Origin: Flavobacteriia bacterium
GTDB lineage: Bacteria > Bacteroidota > Bacteroidia > Flavobacteriales > Flavobacteriaceae
Assembly (NCBI GenBank): GCA_004293165.1
Contig: RDYL01000002.1
Location: 496,001-560,000 of the forward strand
Direction: 5' to 3'
Length of the DNA: 64,000 bases
In this document: one piece after another, positions 1 to 8,684 of the stretch
Layout: each line of letters begins with the position of its first letter
How positions within the stretch are numbered: the stretch's first letter is position 1
Position numbers and translations under genes: made by a program
Notes under the pieces: model-generated
Database searches by the model: none
What the model saw: the letters and a program-made list of their open reading frames with translations, nothing else
Told to the model about the DNA's origin: nothing

Positions 1-282
1 GAGATATGCTATAGTTTGTAGCTCTTTATGATTTTTTGCTAACTCCTCGGTAGCCGGAATAGTGTTGTAATCAGATGCAATTGCCCATGGTTGTGCTATT
101 CCTTTTTTGATTTCTCTATTTGGGAATTCTTTATAATCTTCTAAAAAGGCAGTAGTATAGCCTTTAAAATAAATAGTTCTTACGGCTCGTAAAAGATAAT
201 CTACATCAAAAATGTACATTAAAATAATAATGCTCGCTAAAACAATTGCGAACCATTTAAAAAATTTTAGAAGGAATTTCAT
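1..282 (-). CDS. Membrane-anchored serine hydrolase-like protein, 5' part only
   Basis: Ninety-four codons are visible and the frame runs off the left edge of the window, so only the N-terminus can be read. It starts with a basic residue followed by a hydrophobic anchor at about residues 5-25, then the stretch IFDVDYLLRAVRTIYFKGYT and a DYKEFPNREI segment. That arrangement resembles the beginning of flavobacterial class C beta-lactamase-like serine hydrolases, which I infer from memory of the family. The catalytic SxxK and YxN motifs would lie outside the window, so activity cannot be judged. It is transcribed away from the ogt gene's upstream side in the same direction as its neighbours. Confidence 0.5.
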   Translation of the reverse strand, partial: MKFLLKFFKWFAIVLASIIILMYIFDVDYLLRAVRTIYFKGYTTAFLEDYKEFPNREIKKGIAQPWAIASDYNTIPATEELAKNHKELQTIAYL

Positions 283-342
283 GAGCTATTTTATAAGTTT
301 GCGTTATAAAAGTAGCAAAAAGTGATTTGATTTTATAAAAAT

Positions 343-816
343 CTAAAACAAACTTTCTTGTTTTATTGGATTTTCATGTTCAAGTAACCATTTTTTTCGC
401 CACAATCCACCCGCATAACCCGTAAGTGAACCATCTGTGCCAATAACGCGATGACAGGGTACTACAATCCAGAGTGGGTTTTTACCATTTGCCGATGCTA
501 CTGCTCGAATTGCTTTCACATCGCCTATTTTTTTTGATAATTCTAAATAGGAGCATGTTTTACCATATGGAATTTTGAGTAACTCTTGCCAAACCTTTTT
601 CTGAAATTCGGTTCCTTTTGGGTTTAATTTAAATGTGAATTCGGTCCGTTTTCCTATAAAATATTCTTCAAGTTGGTTAACTGCTTCGATTAAATCATTA
701 GGAATTATAGTCGATAATTCTACACTTTCATCCAATACATGAATTTTTGAAATTCCGTCAGCATCACCTTTAACTTCTGTAAAACCTAGTGGTGTTTTTA
801 TGATTACTGATTCCAT
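343..816 (-). CDS. ogt: Methylated-DNA--protein-cysteine methyltransferase
   Basis: This is a suicide repair protein that moves the alkyl group from O6-alkylguanine in DNA to its own cysteine. The 157-residue length fits single-domain Ogt/AGT enzymes without an Ada regulatory part. The active-site PCHRV motif has its cysteine at residue 121, and the helix-turn-helix region around residues 72-110 (QKKVWQELLKIPYGKT, IRAVASANGKNP) carries the usual DNA-binding and arginine-finger residues. The N-terminal half is the poorly conserved RNase H-like domain. It is cytoplasmic and follows a terminator that separates it from the DUF1573 gene upstream. Confidence 0.95.
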   Translation of the reverse strand: MESVIIKTPLGFTEVKGDADGISKIHVLDESVELSTIIPNDLIEAVNQLEEYFIGKRTEFTFKLNPKGTEFQKKVWQELLKIPYGKTCSYLELSKKIGDVKAIRAVASANGKNPLWIVVPCHRVIGTDGSLTGYAGGLWRKKWLLEHENPIKQESLF

Positions 817-831
817 ATAGTAAATATAAAA

Positions 832-856
832 AAACCACCTTTATAAAAGGTGGTTT
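832..856 (-). terminator. Rho-independent terminator after the DUF1573 gene
   Basis: A perfect 11-bp stem (AAACCACCTTT paired with AAAGGTGGTTT) closes a 3-base loop, and the minus strand continues into a T-rich run. It sits 32 bases past the stop codon of the DUF1573 gene and just before the ogt start. Confidence 0.85.
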
Positions 857-888
857 AATAAGATGTAAAAGCTGAATTAATAATATTG

Positions 889-1395
889 TTAAGATTTAAT
901 CTCTTCTTTTTTGTCAGTAGCTGGCTCTAATACTTTTCCTTTGAAAGATAAAGTTTTTACTGCTTCAGCACCGTTTTCAGTAGTTGTAATTGTAACTGAT
1001 TTTTGGAAAACACCACCATTAGCTGCGTTAAAAGTTGCAGCAACCATTCCTTTTTCACCTGGTTTAATTGGCGTTTTTGTGTAATTAGCTGCAGTACAAC
1101 CACAAGCTGGTCTCACATTTGTAATTAAAATCGTTTCTTTGGTGTTGTTAGTAAACGAAAACTCATAAGTAACAGGTTTTCCTTTTTCAATATCTCCAAA
1201 ATCATGCATTTCTTGATCCCATTTAATTGCAGACTGAGCTGGAGTAGCTGGAGTTTTAACTTCAGCAGGAATTGCTTCAACTTTTGTAGTTTCAGTTTTT
1301 AATTCTTTTGTAGGAACAACTTTTGAGTCTTTTACTTGTGCGAATGAAGCACTAGCAATAAATAAAGCTAAAATTGATAATTTAATTGATTTCAT
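889..1395 (-). CDS. DUF1573 domain secreted protein
   Basis: The protein has a signal peptide (MKSIKLSILALFIASASFAQ), a Pro/Thr/Glu/Lys-rich linker to about residue 65, and then a DUF1573 domain. The domain has an immunoglobulin-like, ASH/Hydin-type pattern: WDQEMHDFGDIEKGKPV, the FTNNTKE segment and the Cys-containing VRPACGCTAA motif. An open frame extends 13 codons upstream of the chosen start, but the internal Met opens a standard signal peptide, so I use it (168 residues). DUF1573 proteins are common exported proteins of Bacteroidota with no defined biochemical role. The gene is followed by its own terminator, so it is probably monocistronic. Confidence 0.85.
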   Translation of the reverse strand: MKSIKLSILALFIASASFAQVKDSKVVPTKELKTETTKVEAIPAEVKTPATPAQSAIKWDQEMHDFGDIEKGKPVTYEFSFTNNTKETILITNVRPACGCTAANYTKTPIKPGEKGMVAATFNAANGGVFQKSVTITTTENGAEAVKTLSFKGKVLEPATDKKEEIKS

Positions 1396-1540
1396 ACGAT
1401 ATATGTTTTTAGTTATTTTAAATTTGTCATACAAAACTAAAAAACTTTTTAGTTGGTGTTGTTAATTAAATTTTAATGATTGTTAATGACATGTTAACAG
1501 TAAATATAGAAACCACTTTTTTTGTAATATCGACCTCATT

Positions 1541-2809
1541 ATGAAGTTTAACCGATTTAACACTATTATTTTTATAGGCTTTTTAGCAATTGTTGGTGTA
1601 ATTGTTATGCAATTGTTTTTATTAAACCAAGCGTATATTTTTGAAAAAAGGGATATGGAGGATAAAATCCATTTTGCCTTACAAGATGTTGTGGAAAAAA
1701 TTTACCGAGATAACAAATCTGAATTACCTATTACAAATCCCATAAAAAAAATTTCTGAGAATTATTTTATTGTTAATGTAAATGATGTTTTTGAAAATCA
1801 AATTTTAGAGAAATATTTAAAGGTAGAATTTGAAAAAGTAAAGTTAGAATTAGACTTTGAATATGCTATTTACGATTGTAGTTCTGATGAAATGGTTTAC
1901 GGGAATTATATTTCGTTAGATGGGAAATCTGAAAAGTTTTGTAAAGATTGTTTTTTAAAAAACAACGATTTAACTTACTATTTTGCTGTTCGATTTCCTA
2001 ATTTAAAACAAACATATTTTAAGAGTATTTCGCAATATTGGATTTTTACGGGAGTGTTATTTTTGGTATTAATTATTTATGTTTATTCTGTATTTTTAAT
2101 GTTACAACAAAAAAGATACACTGATTTACAAAAAGATTTCATCAACAATATGACCCATGAATTTAAAACCCCATTAGCGTCAATTCTAATAGCATCAAAT
2201 TATGCAAATACACAAAAGGAAATAGCAGAAAATCCTAGGTTGTCAAAATACATGCAAATAATTATTAATCAAAGTAATAAACTAAATCAGCATATCGAAA
2301 AAATTCTATATATAGCAAAAACAGAAAGCAAACAAATTTTATTAGATAAAACCAAAGTTAACTTAACCACTTTACTTGAATTGGTAAAGGAAAATATTCT
2401 TTTAAAGCATCAGAAGGAGGTATTGATTGACATTCAATTAGAACGTGACTATTTGGTGCAAGCCGATGAATTTCATTTTTACAACATCCTTTATAATATT
2501 ATGGATAATGCAGTGAAATATTCAGTTCAAAAGCCAATTATTCATATTCAATCGAATGAAAATGAAAAAGGATTGGTTTTGAAATTCTCAGACAATGGCG
2601 TTGGAATTCCTCCAAATGATTTACCTTTCATTTTTGATAAATTTTACAGAGTAGCGCGTACAGATAATAAAGATATCGAAGGTTTTGGCATTGGACTTTC
2701 GTATGTAAAACGTGTTTGTGAATGGCACAAATGGAAAGTTATTGCGGTTAATAATAAAGATTTAGGAATTACAGTATCTATACAAATTAATAAAAAAGAG
2801 TATGAGTAA
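1541..2809 (+). CDS. Sensor histidine kinase (two-component)
   Basis: This is an inner-membrane sensor kinase with a first membrane helix at about residues 8-30, a periplasmic sensor region of about 135 residues containing a CxxC-like pair (KFCKDCFL), and a second helix at about 166-188. The H-box reads MTHEFKTPLASI with the phospho-acceptor His206. The N-box (NIMDNAVKYS), G1 box (FSDNGVGI) and G2 box (GFGIGLSYV) are all present, so the ATPase domain looks intact. There is no HAMP domain, as in Bacteroides RprX-type kinases. The stop overlaps the response regulator start by 8 bases, which implies coupled translation. The signal is unknown. Confidence 0.9.
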   Translation: MKFNRFNTIIFIGFLAIVGVIVMQLFLLNQAYIFEKRDMEDKIHFALQDVVEKIYRDNKSELPITNPIKKISENYFIVNVNDVFENQILEKYLKVEFEKVKLELDFEYAIYDCSSDEMVYGNYISLDGKSEKFCKDCFLKNNDLTYYFAVRFPNLKQTYFKSISQYWIFTGVLFLVLIIYVYSVFLMLQQKRYTDLQKDFINNMTHEFKTPLASILIASNYANTQKEIAENPRLSKYMQIIINQSNKLNQHIEKILYIAKTESKQILLDKTKVNLTTLLELVKENILLKHQKEVLIDIQLERDYLVQADEFHFYNILYNIMDNAVKYSVQKPIIHIQSNENEKGLVLKFSDNGVGIPPNDLPFIFDKFYRVARTDNKDIEGFGIGLSYVKRVCEWHKWKVIAVNNKDLGITVSIQINKKEYE

Positions 2810-3488
2810 AAAACGCATTTTGTATGTTGAAGACGACGAAACGTTAGCGTTTTTAACTAGCGACAATTTGGAACAACATTTTGAAGTAATACATTGTAAC
2901 AATGGTAAAGAAGCCTTTCAATTATTTTGTAAAGACACTTTCGATTTATGTGTTTTAGATATTATGTTGCCCGACATGGATGGTTTTGAAATTGCTACTG
3001 AAATTAGAAAACGAAACCAAGAAATTCCGATTATTTTTCTTTCGGCAAAAACAATGAAAGAAGACCGAATTAAAGGGTTAAAATTAGGTGCAGATGATTA
3101 TTTGGTTAAACCATATTCAATTGAAGAACTTATTTTAAAGATTGAAATTTTCTTAAATCGTAGCCAAAAATCTACCGATAATTCAACACAAAAGCAATAT
3201 ACTTTTGGGAGTTTTCATTTTGAACCAGAGAACTATTTACTAAAGAATGAAAATCAAAATATAACACTTACAGAAAGAGAAGCATCACTATTAAAATTGT
3301 TCTTAGACAATCCGAATACCGTTTTAAAAAGAGAAAAAATTTTAATGGAATTATGGGGAAGCGATGATTATTTTCTAGGCAGAAGTTTAGATGTTTTTAT
3401 TTCCCGATTGCGAAAAATTATAAAAGAAGAAACCCACGTGAGAATCGAAAATATTCCGCGCGTGGGCTTTAAATTGGTGGTTGAATAA
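2802..3488 (+). CDS. OmpR-family response regulator
   Basis: A 228-residue regulator with an N-terminal receiver domain (residues 4-118) and a C-terminal winged-helix DNA-binding domain (about 132-226). The acidic pair follows RILYVEDDE, the phospho-acceptor is in FDLCVLDIMLPDMDGFE at about residue 53, and the conserved Thr/Ser-equivalent and Lys lie in IIFLSAK and YLVKPYS. The effector domain has the typical TEREASLLKLFLDNPN and the recognition-helix region SLDVFISRLRKII. It overlaps the upstream kinase gene by 8 bases and is clearly its partner. Target genes cannot be read from this window. Confidence 0.92.
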   Translation: MSKKRILYVEDDETLAFLTSDNLEQHFEVIHCNNGKEAFQLFCKDTFDLCVLDIMLPDMDGFEIATEIRKRNQEIPIIFLSAKTMKEDRIKGLKLGADDYLVKPYSIEELILKIEIFLNRSQKSTDNSTQKQYTFGSFHFEPENYLLKNENQNITLTEREASLLKLFLDNPNTVLKREKILMELWGSDDYFLGRSLDVFISRLRKIIKEETHVRIENIPRVGFKLVVE

Positions 3489-3491
3489 ACG

Positions 3492-3905
3492 CTATTCTAA
3501 ACTCATCATATATACTTCTAGTGCTTTGCGTTCTTCAGGTGTCATAGCTTTTGTAATTACAAAATTAGCTTTCATAATTTCATATTGAGAGGCATCTACT
3601 AATGTTTCGCCTTCGCCATTAATAAACGAAGCAATACTAGCACCTTTTTCTTTGTAAATTTTTGCAATATCTTTAATTGAAGGTCCAACAACTTTAACGT
3701 CTGGTTTATGACAAGCAGTACAAGTTCCTTTTCCTTCAAAAAGTTCTTGTCCTTTTGCTAATAATGGGTCAACAGTTGTTTCAGTTGTTGCCTCTTTTTT
3801 TTCTTCTACAGGATTTCCATACGCATCAGTTTCTTTCTTTTCACCACAGCTTGTTGCAATTAATGCGAAAGTCAAAACACTGATTGTTTTTAATAAAATT
3901 TTCAT
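3492..3905 (-). CDS. Lipoprotein c-type cytochrome, monoheme
   Basis: A small electron carrier anchored by lipid: the signal MKILLKTISVLTFALIATSC ends in a lipobox with Cys20. After an acidic linker, the heme-binding CTACH lies at residues 62-66, and a late Met in KAMTPEE is the likely sixth ligand, giving a cytochrome c class I fold of about 80 residues. It is periplasm-facing or on the membrane surface and likely shuttles electrons to a terminal oxidase. It lies just after hemB, the next gene upstream on the same strand. A palindrome resembling a CRP/FNR site lies 54-69 bases upstream of its start codon. It ends 4 bases from the convergent response regulator gene. Confidence 0.9.
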   Translation of the reverse strand: MKILLKTISVLTFALIATSCGEKKETDAYGNPVEEKKEATTETTVDPLLAKGQELFEGKGTCTACHKPDVKVVGPSIKDIAKIYKEKGASIASFINGEGETLVDASQYEIMKANFVITKAMTPEERKALEVYMMSLE

Positions 3906-3958
3906 TTTGATATAATTTAGAAATGTCTATAAAATTACACTTTCAATTTTATACGGAG

Positions 3959-3974
3959 TGTGACAAATGTCACA
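3959..3974 (-). promoter_or_regulatory. CRP/FNR-like palindrome upstream of the cytochrome gene
   Basis: The 16-base sequence TGTGACAAATGTCACA is a perfect inverted repeat with the TGTGA-N6-TCACA layout of CRP-type sites. It occupies the gap between the hemB stop and the cytochrome c start. That position fits an activator site for the cytochrome gene. Regulator identity is inferred from the sequence pattern only. Confidence 0.5.
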
Positions 3975-4970
3975 TTACTTATTCAATAAAATAGCGGCTT
4001 CTTTGGCAAAATACGTTGAAATTAAACTTGCGCCTGCTCTCTTGATACACATTAATTGTTCCATCATAATTTTATCATGATCTAACCAACCTCTTTCAGA
4101 CGCTGCTTTTATCATAGCATATTCTCCGGAAACATGGAAAACCGTAACCGGAACATCCACCGCATTTTTAACTTCACGAACAATATCTAAATAAGCAATT
4201 CCTGGTTTTACCATAACCATATCGGCTCCTTCTTCAACATCCCATAACGCTTCTTTAACCGCTTCAATGCGATTAGCATAATCCATTTGATAGGTCTTTT
4301 TATCTTTTGGCACTGCTATATCAGCTTCTCTTGGTGCGCTATCTAATGCATCACGAAATGGACCGTAAAAAGCAGAAGCGTATTTTGCAGAATAACTCAT
4401 AATACCCACATTGTGAAATCCAGCAGCATCTAAACCTTGACGTAAACGTAAAACACGACCATCCATCATATCGCTCGGTGCTACAAAATCTGCACCTGCT
4501 TTTGCATGAGAAACCGCCATTTTTACTAAAGCATCATTGGTTGCATCATTTGCAATGTCACCATTTTCAATTATTCCATCGTGACCATAAATGGAATACG
4601 GGTCTAAAGCTACATCTGGCATTACAATCATTTTAGGACAAGCGGTTTTGATGGCACGAATAGCTTTTTGCATCAAACCATTATCATTCCAAGCTTCTTT
4701 ACCTGTATTATCTTTTAGTGATTCGTCTACCTTGACATAAATATTTACAGCACGAATTCCCAAAGCAAAAAGTTCTTTTACTTCTTCAACAGTTAAATCA
4801 ATCGAGCGACGAAAAATGCCGGGCATTGATGCAATTTCAGATTTGTAGTTTTCGCCTTCAGCAATAAACATCGGGAACATAAAATCTGCCGGACTTAAGC
4901 TGGTTTCGCGTACTAAACTTCTTATAGATTCGTTTACTCTTAAACGACGACCTCTGTGTAATGGAAACAT
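3975..4970 (-). CDS. hemB: Delta-aminolevulinic acid dehydratase (porphobilinogen synthase)
   Basis: HemB condenses two 5-aminolevulinate molecules to porphobilinogen, the second cytoplasmic step of heme synthesis. At 331 residues it is full length. The two Schiff-base lysines are in MSYSAKYASAFYGPF and MVMVKPGIAYLD. The metal region reads DVALDPYSIYGHDG rather than the Cys-rich form of zinc enzymes, so this is the magnesium/potassium-type variant by family knowledge. It lies 25 bases after hemF and is the last enzyme gene of the minus-strand heme run. There is no sign of damage. Confidence 0.97.
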   Translation of the reverse strand: MFPLHRGRRLRVNESIRSLVRETSLSPADFMFPMFIAEGENYKSEIASMPGIFRRSIDLTVEEVKELFALGIRAVNIYVKVDESLKDNTGKEAWNDNGLMQKAIRAIKTACPKMIVMPDVALDPYSIYGHDGIIENGDIANDATNDALVKMAVSHAKAGADFVAPSDMMDGRVLRLRQGLDAAGFHNVGIMSYSAKYASAFYGPFRDALDSAPREADIAVPKDKKTYQMDYANRIEAVKEALWDVEEGADMVMVKPGIAYLDIVREVKNAVDVPVTVFHVSGEYAMIKAASERGWLDHDKIMMEQLMCIKRAGASLISTYFAKEAAILLNK

Positions 4971-4995
4971 ATAATTTATAATTTATAATGAATAA

Positions 4996-5898
4996 TTAAA
5001 TCCATTCAATTGGTTTTGCTAATACTTTTAGTAATTTTTCTTCTTCGCTTCCTGGTTCAGGATGTTGGTCATACACCCATTGTACATGTGGTGGTAAACT
5101 CATCAAAATACTTTCTATTCTTCCGTTGGTTTTTAGTCCGAAAAGCGTTCCTTTATCGTGAACCAAATTGAATTCCACATAACGACCACGACGAATTTCT
5201 TGCCAAGTTCTTTGAGCATCTGTATATCGTAAATCTTTTCTTTTTTCCACAATTGGAACATACGCTTGTAAGAAAGAATTCCCAACTTCTGACACGAAAT
5301 TGAACCAATCTTCCATAGACATTTGCTCGGTAGCTTTTAAATAATCGAAAAACAAACCGCCAATTCCTCGAGCTTCAAATCGGTGAGCGTTCCAGAAATA
5401 CTCATCGCATTTCTTTTTATAATTCGGATAAAATTCAGGGTTATGTTTGTCGCAAGCAGTTTTACAGGTTTGATGAAAATGTTTGGCATCTTCTTCAAAC
5501 AAATAATACGGTGTTAAATCTTGTCCGCCACCAAACCATTGGTTGATGATGTTGCCGTTTTCATCATACATCTCAAAATAGCGCCAATTGGCATGAACCG
5601 TTGGTACCATCGGATTTTTCGGATGAATCACCAAACTCAAGCCGCAAGCGAAAAAATCAGCTTCTCCAACACCGAACATTTTTTGCATCGTATCCGGCAA
5701 TTTGCCATGAACGGCTGAGATATTCACTCCACCTTTTTCGAAAACATTCCCGTTTTCAATCACACGTGTGCGACCGCCACCGCCTTCTGGTCGTTCCCAA
5801 ATATCTTCTCGAAATTTGGTGCCGCCATCAATATCCTCTAATCCTTTACAGATTTGATCTTGCAGGTTTTGTATGTAGGTGTAGAATTTATTTTTCAT
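4996..5898 (-). CDS. hemF: Oxygen-dependent coproporphyrinogen III oxidase
   Basis: HemF oxidatively decarboxylates two propionates of coproporphyrinogen III to give protoporphyrinogen IX, using oxygen. The 300-residue length is normal. Family signatures are present: RYFEMYDENG, WFGGGQDLTPYY, the GGLFFDYL segment and the final region SLPPHVQWVYDQHPEPGS. Its presence, with hemJ nearby, points to an aerobic branch of the pathway. The start codon lies inside the end of the upstream acetyltransferase gene (11-base overlap), so the two are translated from one message. Confidence 0.97.
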   Translation of the reverse strand: MKNKFYTYIQNLQDQICKGLEDIDGGTKFREDIWERPEGGGGRTRVIENGNVFEKGGVNISAVHGKLPDTMQKMFGVGEADFFACGLSLVIHPKNPMVPTVHANWRYFEMYDENGNIINQWFGGGQDLTPYYLFEEDAKHFHQTCKTACDKHNPEFYPNYKKKCDEYFWNAHRFEARGIGGLFFDYLKATEQMSMEDWFNFVSEVGNSFLQAYVPIVEKRKDLRYTDAQRTWQEIRRGRYVEFNLVHDKGTLFGLKTNGRIESILMSLPPHVQWVYDQHPEPGSEEEKLLKVLAKPIEWI

Positions 5899-6424
5899 GT
5901 TCTAATTCATATAATTCCATATCCAATGGAGTTTCATTTGGAGGCGTGTATTCATTTAAAAGTGTTTTTTTCCACTCGAAACTACACTTTTCTGCAACTT
6001 TACAACTTCCAATATTTGTTTTATGAGCAATAATTTGAAATTTATTGAATTCTAAAACTTCAAATCCATATTTTGAGGTTAGCGCAATAGCTTTTGACAT
6101 CCAACCTTTGTTTTCGTATTCTGTACTTAAACAATAAGCAAATTCTCCTTGTTTGGTATCCCAATTTATTTCTTTGATGATAATTAAGCCAGCAATTTTT
6201 GAATTAGAAACATCTTTAATTCCAAAAGTAAATTCAGACTTTGAAACGTTTTCTTTTCTTTTTTCTTCAATATAACTTAAACTATCAGCAAAGGATTGAT
6301 TTTTTGACAACGTAATTGGAAAGTACCGTTTAAAGTTATCAAAATTCAAGACCATCATTTCAGATAAACTTTTTGCGTCATCTGCTTGTAAATTGATTAT
6401 ATGAAATGAATCGGTTGTTATCAT
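5888..6424 (-). CDS. GNAT-family N-acetyltransferase (RimJ/RimL-like)
   Basis: A 178-residue acetyl-CoA-dependent acyltransferase of the RimJ/RimL type. The fold is recognisable from the N-terminal LQADDAKSLSEMMVLNF, the central beta-strand EFAYCLSTEYENKGWMSKAI (acetyl-CoA loop) and the NIGSCKVAEKCSFEWKKTL strand, where the NxxSxxVAEK pattern is typical. The substrate is unknown; ribosomal-protein or small-amine acetylation are possibilities. It sits inside the heme run and overlaps hemF by 11 bases, so it is co-expressed with it. A direct role in heme synthesis is not supported by the sequence. Confidence 0.8.
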   Translation of the reverse strand: MITTDSFHIINLQADDAKSLSEMMVLNFDNFKRYFPITLSKNQSFADSLSYIEEKRKENVSKSEFTFGIKDVSNSKIAGLIIIKEINWDTKQGEFAYCLSTEYENKGWMSKAIALTSKYGFEVLEFNKFQIIAHKTNIGSCKVAEKCSFEWKKTLLNEYTPPNETPLDMELYELEHEK

Positions 6425-6472
6425 TAGTTATTTCTGAGTGATTAGATTTTATAGATTATATGGGTGAAGAAT

Positions 6473-6931
6473 TTATTTTTCATTTTTATGTTTTAAAAAC
6501 GTTACAATTGAAGAAACATAAGAAAACCAAATATTCAATGAACTTTCACTAAGAATTTTAATTTTATAGTGACTAAAAAACAATTCAGTTGATATTTTGA
6601 TTGATTTTGTTTTTTCTATAATCATGAAATATTCATTTTCTTTAAAAAACACTTTTTCATTAAAAAATTCTGTAAAGAAAAGAATCAAAGCAATAATCAT
6701 TATTATCAAAGCAAACCCTTTAGTCCATTTTAAATCAACATTATTTAATCTTAACTTATCTGATTTTATTAAAATAAGGATAGAATAAATAAACAAAGGG
6801 AAGAATATGAAATCGTACGTAAATAACCAATCAATATTTAAAATTAGTTTAATATTAATTAATGCAATAAGAAAAACCAAAAGATTTACCAATAAAAAAC
6901 TACTCGATATGTATAATAAGATTCGATTCAT
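6473..6931 (-). CDS. Unknown four-helix membrane protein in the heme run
   Basis: I do not recognise this 152-residue protein. It has hydrophobic segments at about residues 6-29, 38-57, 71-89 and possibly 119-145, with a basic, Lys/Asn-rich C-terminus. Its codon use is even more AT-rich than its neighbours, and no catalytic motif is visible. It lies between hemE (20 bases upstream) and the acetyltransferase gene (48 bases downstream) on the same strand, so it should be transcribed with them. Whether it serves heme metabolism or is a late insertion cannot be told from this sequence. Confidence 0.6.
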   Translation of the reverse strand: MNRILLYISSSFLLVNLLVFLIALINIKLILNIDWLFTYDFIFFPLFIYSILILIKSDKLRLNNVDLKWTKGFALIIMIIALILFFTEFFNEKVFFKENEYFMIIEKTKSIKISTELFFSHYKIKILSESSLNIWFSYVSSIVTFLKHKNEK

Positions 6932-6951
6932 TTATTTTAAATCGTTTCGGT

Positions 6952-7977
6952 TTATTTTTTATACTCTTTTACTGCCTCAACAAAAGCCTTCGCATGATCA
7001 ACCGGAATATTTGGTAAAATGCCGTGACCTAGATTTACAATGTATTTGTCTTTTCCGAATTCGTCAATCATTTCGTGAACCATTTTTTTGATGGTTGGTA
7101 TTGGAGAAAGTAAACGACTTGGATCGAAATTTCCTTGTAAAGTAATGTCACCACCAGTTAAATAACGTGCGTTTCTTGGAGAACATGTCCAATCTACTCC
7201 TAAAGCTGATGCTTTTGATTTTGCCATGTCGTTCAAAGCAAACCAACAACCTTTTCCAAATACGATAACTTCGGTTTCTTCAGCTAAAGCTTCCACAATT
7301 TGATTGATGTATTGCCATGAAAATTCTTGATAATCTACTGGAGAAAGCATGCCTCCCCAAGAATCAAAAATTTGTATGGCATTACAACCTGCTTTTACTT
7401 TTTCTTTTAAGTATAAAATCGTGGTATCGGTTATTTTTTGCAATAATAAGTGTGCTGCTACTGGATTTGAAAAACAAAATCCTTTAGCTGTATCAAAACT
7501 TTTAGAACCTTTTCCTTCAACAGCATAACAAAAAATTGTCCATGGTGAACCTGCGAAACCAATTAACGGCACTTCGTCGTTCAACATTTCTTTGGTTAAT
7601 TTCACCGCATCCATTACGTAACCTAAAGTCTCGTGAATATTTGGCACAAAAACCTGATTTACTTGTTCAGCTGTACGAATAGGATTTGGAATTATCGGAC
7701 CTAAATTGTCTTTTAATTCTACATGAATTCCCATCGCTCTTGGTACTACCAAAATATCCGAAAACAAAATCGCAGCATCTGGTTTTACAATACGAATCGG
7801 TTGAACCGTAATTTCAGCTGCTAATTCTGGAGTTTCGCAACGCGTGAAAAAATCATATTTATCGCGCAAGGCTCTAAATTCTGGTAAATATCTTCCTGCT
7901 TGACGCATCATCCAAACGGGTGGACGTTCAACGGTTTCTCCTTTTAATGCTCTTAAAAATAAATCGTTCTTTAACAT
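6952..7977 (-). CDS. hemE: Uroporphyrinogen decarboxylase
   Basis: HemE removes four carboxyl groups from uroporphyrinogen III acetate side chains to form coproporphyrinogen III. It is full length at 341 residues. The N-terminal signature [18 protein letters not shown] contains the catalytic-site arginines, followed by the [11 protein letters not shown] segment with the active-site aspartate in FSDILV. The C-terminal [11 protein letters not shown] motif is also present. The gene lies 52 bases after hemD in the heme run. That spacer contains a weak, imperfect hairpin that I did not score as a terminator. Confidence 0.97.
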   Translation of the reverse strand: MLKNDLFLRALKGETVERPPVWMMRQAGRYLPEFRALRDKYDFFTRCETPELAAEITVQPIRIVKPDAAILFSDILVVPRAMGIHVELKDNLGPIIPNPIRTAEQVNQVFVPNIHETLGYVMDAVKLTKEMLNDEVPLIGFAGSPWTIFCYAVEGKGSKSFDTAKGFCFSNPVAAHLLLQKITDTTILYLKEKVKAGCNAIQIFDSWGGMLSPVDYQEFSWQYINQIVEALAEETEVIVFGKGCWFALNDMAKSKASALGVDWTCSPRNARYLTGGDITLQGNFDPSRLLSPIPTIKKMVHEMIDEFGKDKYIVNLGHGILPNIPVDHAKAFVEAVKEYKK

Positions 7978-8029
7978 GGTTTTTGTTTTTCAGACCTAAC
8001 AGATTTCGAAAACCTTTCAGTTCTTATTT

Positions 8030-8683
8030 TTATTTATAAAATTTTATTACTTCAGTGATTACATTTTCAACGGTTGGTTGAGATGCAATTATTATGTTTT
8101 TTGTTCTATTTTCTAATGCTTTTGCAGTGGTGGTTCCAATGCAAAAATAGGTTTTGTTTTCTAATGTATTTTTTTCTAAAAAACTATTCACACCAGACGG
8201 ACTAAAAAACAAAACGCCATCAAATGGTTCTTTTATTTGCTGTGGTTTCAATGTGGTTTCATAAACGATAATTTCGTTGTATGCGATTTTGTTTTGCTGA
8301 AAATAATATGGAATCGTATTTTTTCTGATGTTGCCACAGAAGAACGTAAACGAATTTCCTTTGTATTTCGAATCAATTACTTGAATCAAATCTTCGGCAT
8401 AATCAGCACTTTCAATAACAGTGAAACCTTTCTTTTCGAGAAAACTTTTGGTTTTATTTCCCACACACAAACATGAAATGGGATGAACGTTTTTTACTTC
8501 CGATTTTAAAACACTTTTTACCGCTTCTTTACTTGTGAAAATTAAGTAATTGTTTAGTTGAAGTGTTTCAAAAGAAACCGATTTGGTTTGAATAAAATTC
8601 TTTTCTACAAGTTCTATTCCAGCATCAGAAAACTTCTTTTTTAACGCCTTTGAAAGTTTTTTTGTAGAAAGAATTCGAGTCAT
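8030..8683 (-). CDS. hemD: Uroporphyrinogen-III synthase
   Basis: HemD closes hydroxymethylbilane into uroporphyrinogen III with inversion of ring D. The family is weakly conserved, but this 217-residue protein has the expected two-domain pattern: ILSTKKLS at the start, LIFTSKEAV in the first half and the hallmark FFSPSGVNSFLEKN plus CIGTTTAKALEN in the second. Context is decisive, since it lies between other hem genes. Its start codon is separated by a single base from the ktrA stop, so translation is coupled to the potassium gene upstream. Confidence 0.9.
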   Translation of the reverse strand: MTRILSTKKLSKALKKKFSDAGIELVEKNFIQTKSVSFETLQLNNYLIFTSKEAVKSVLKSEVKNVHPISCLCVGNKTKSFLEKKGFTVIESADYAEDLIQVIDSKYKGNSFTFFCGNIRKNTIPYYFQQNKIAYNEIIVYETTLKPQQIKEPFDGVLFFSPSGVNSFLEKNTLENKTYFCIGTTTAKALENRTKNIIIASQPTVENVITEVIKFYK

Positions 8684-8684
8684 T

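Noticed and set aside
5521..6026. Two plus-strand open frames over hemF and the GNAT gene
   Set aside because: They are antisense shadows of real genes with no recognisable product.
7991..8020. Hairpin between hemE and hemD
   Set aside because: Around TTTCGAAA the arms pair at only about five of eight further positions and there is no T-run, so I do not score it as a terminator.
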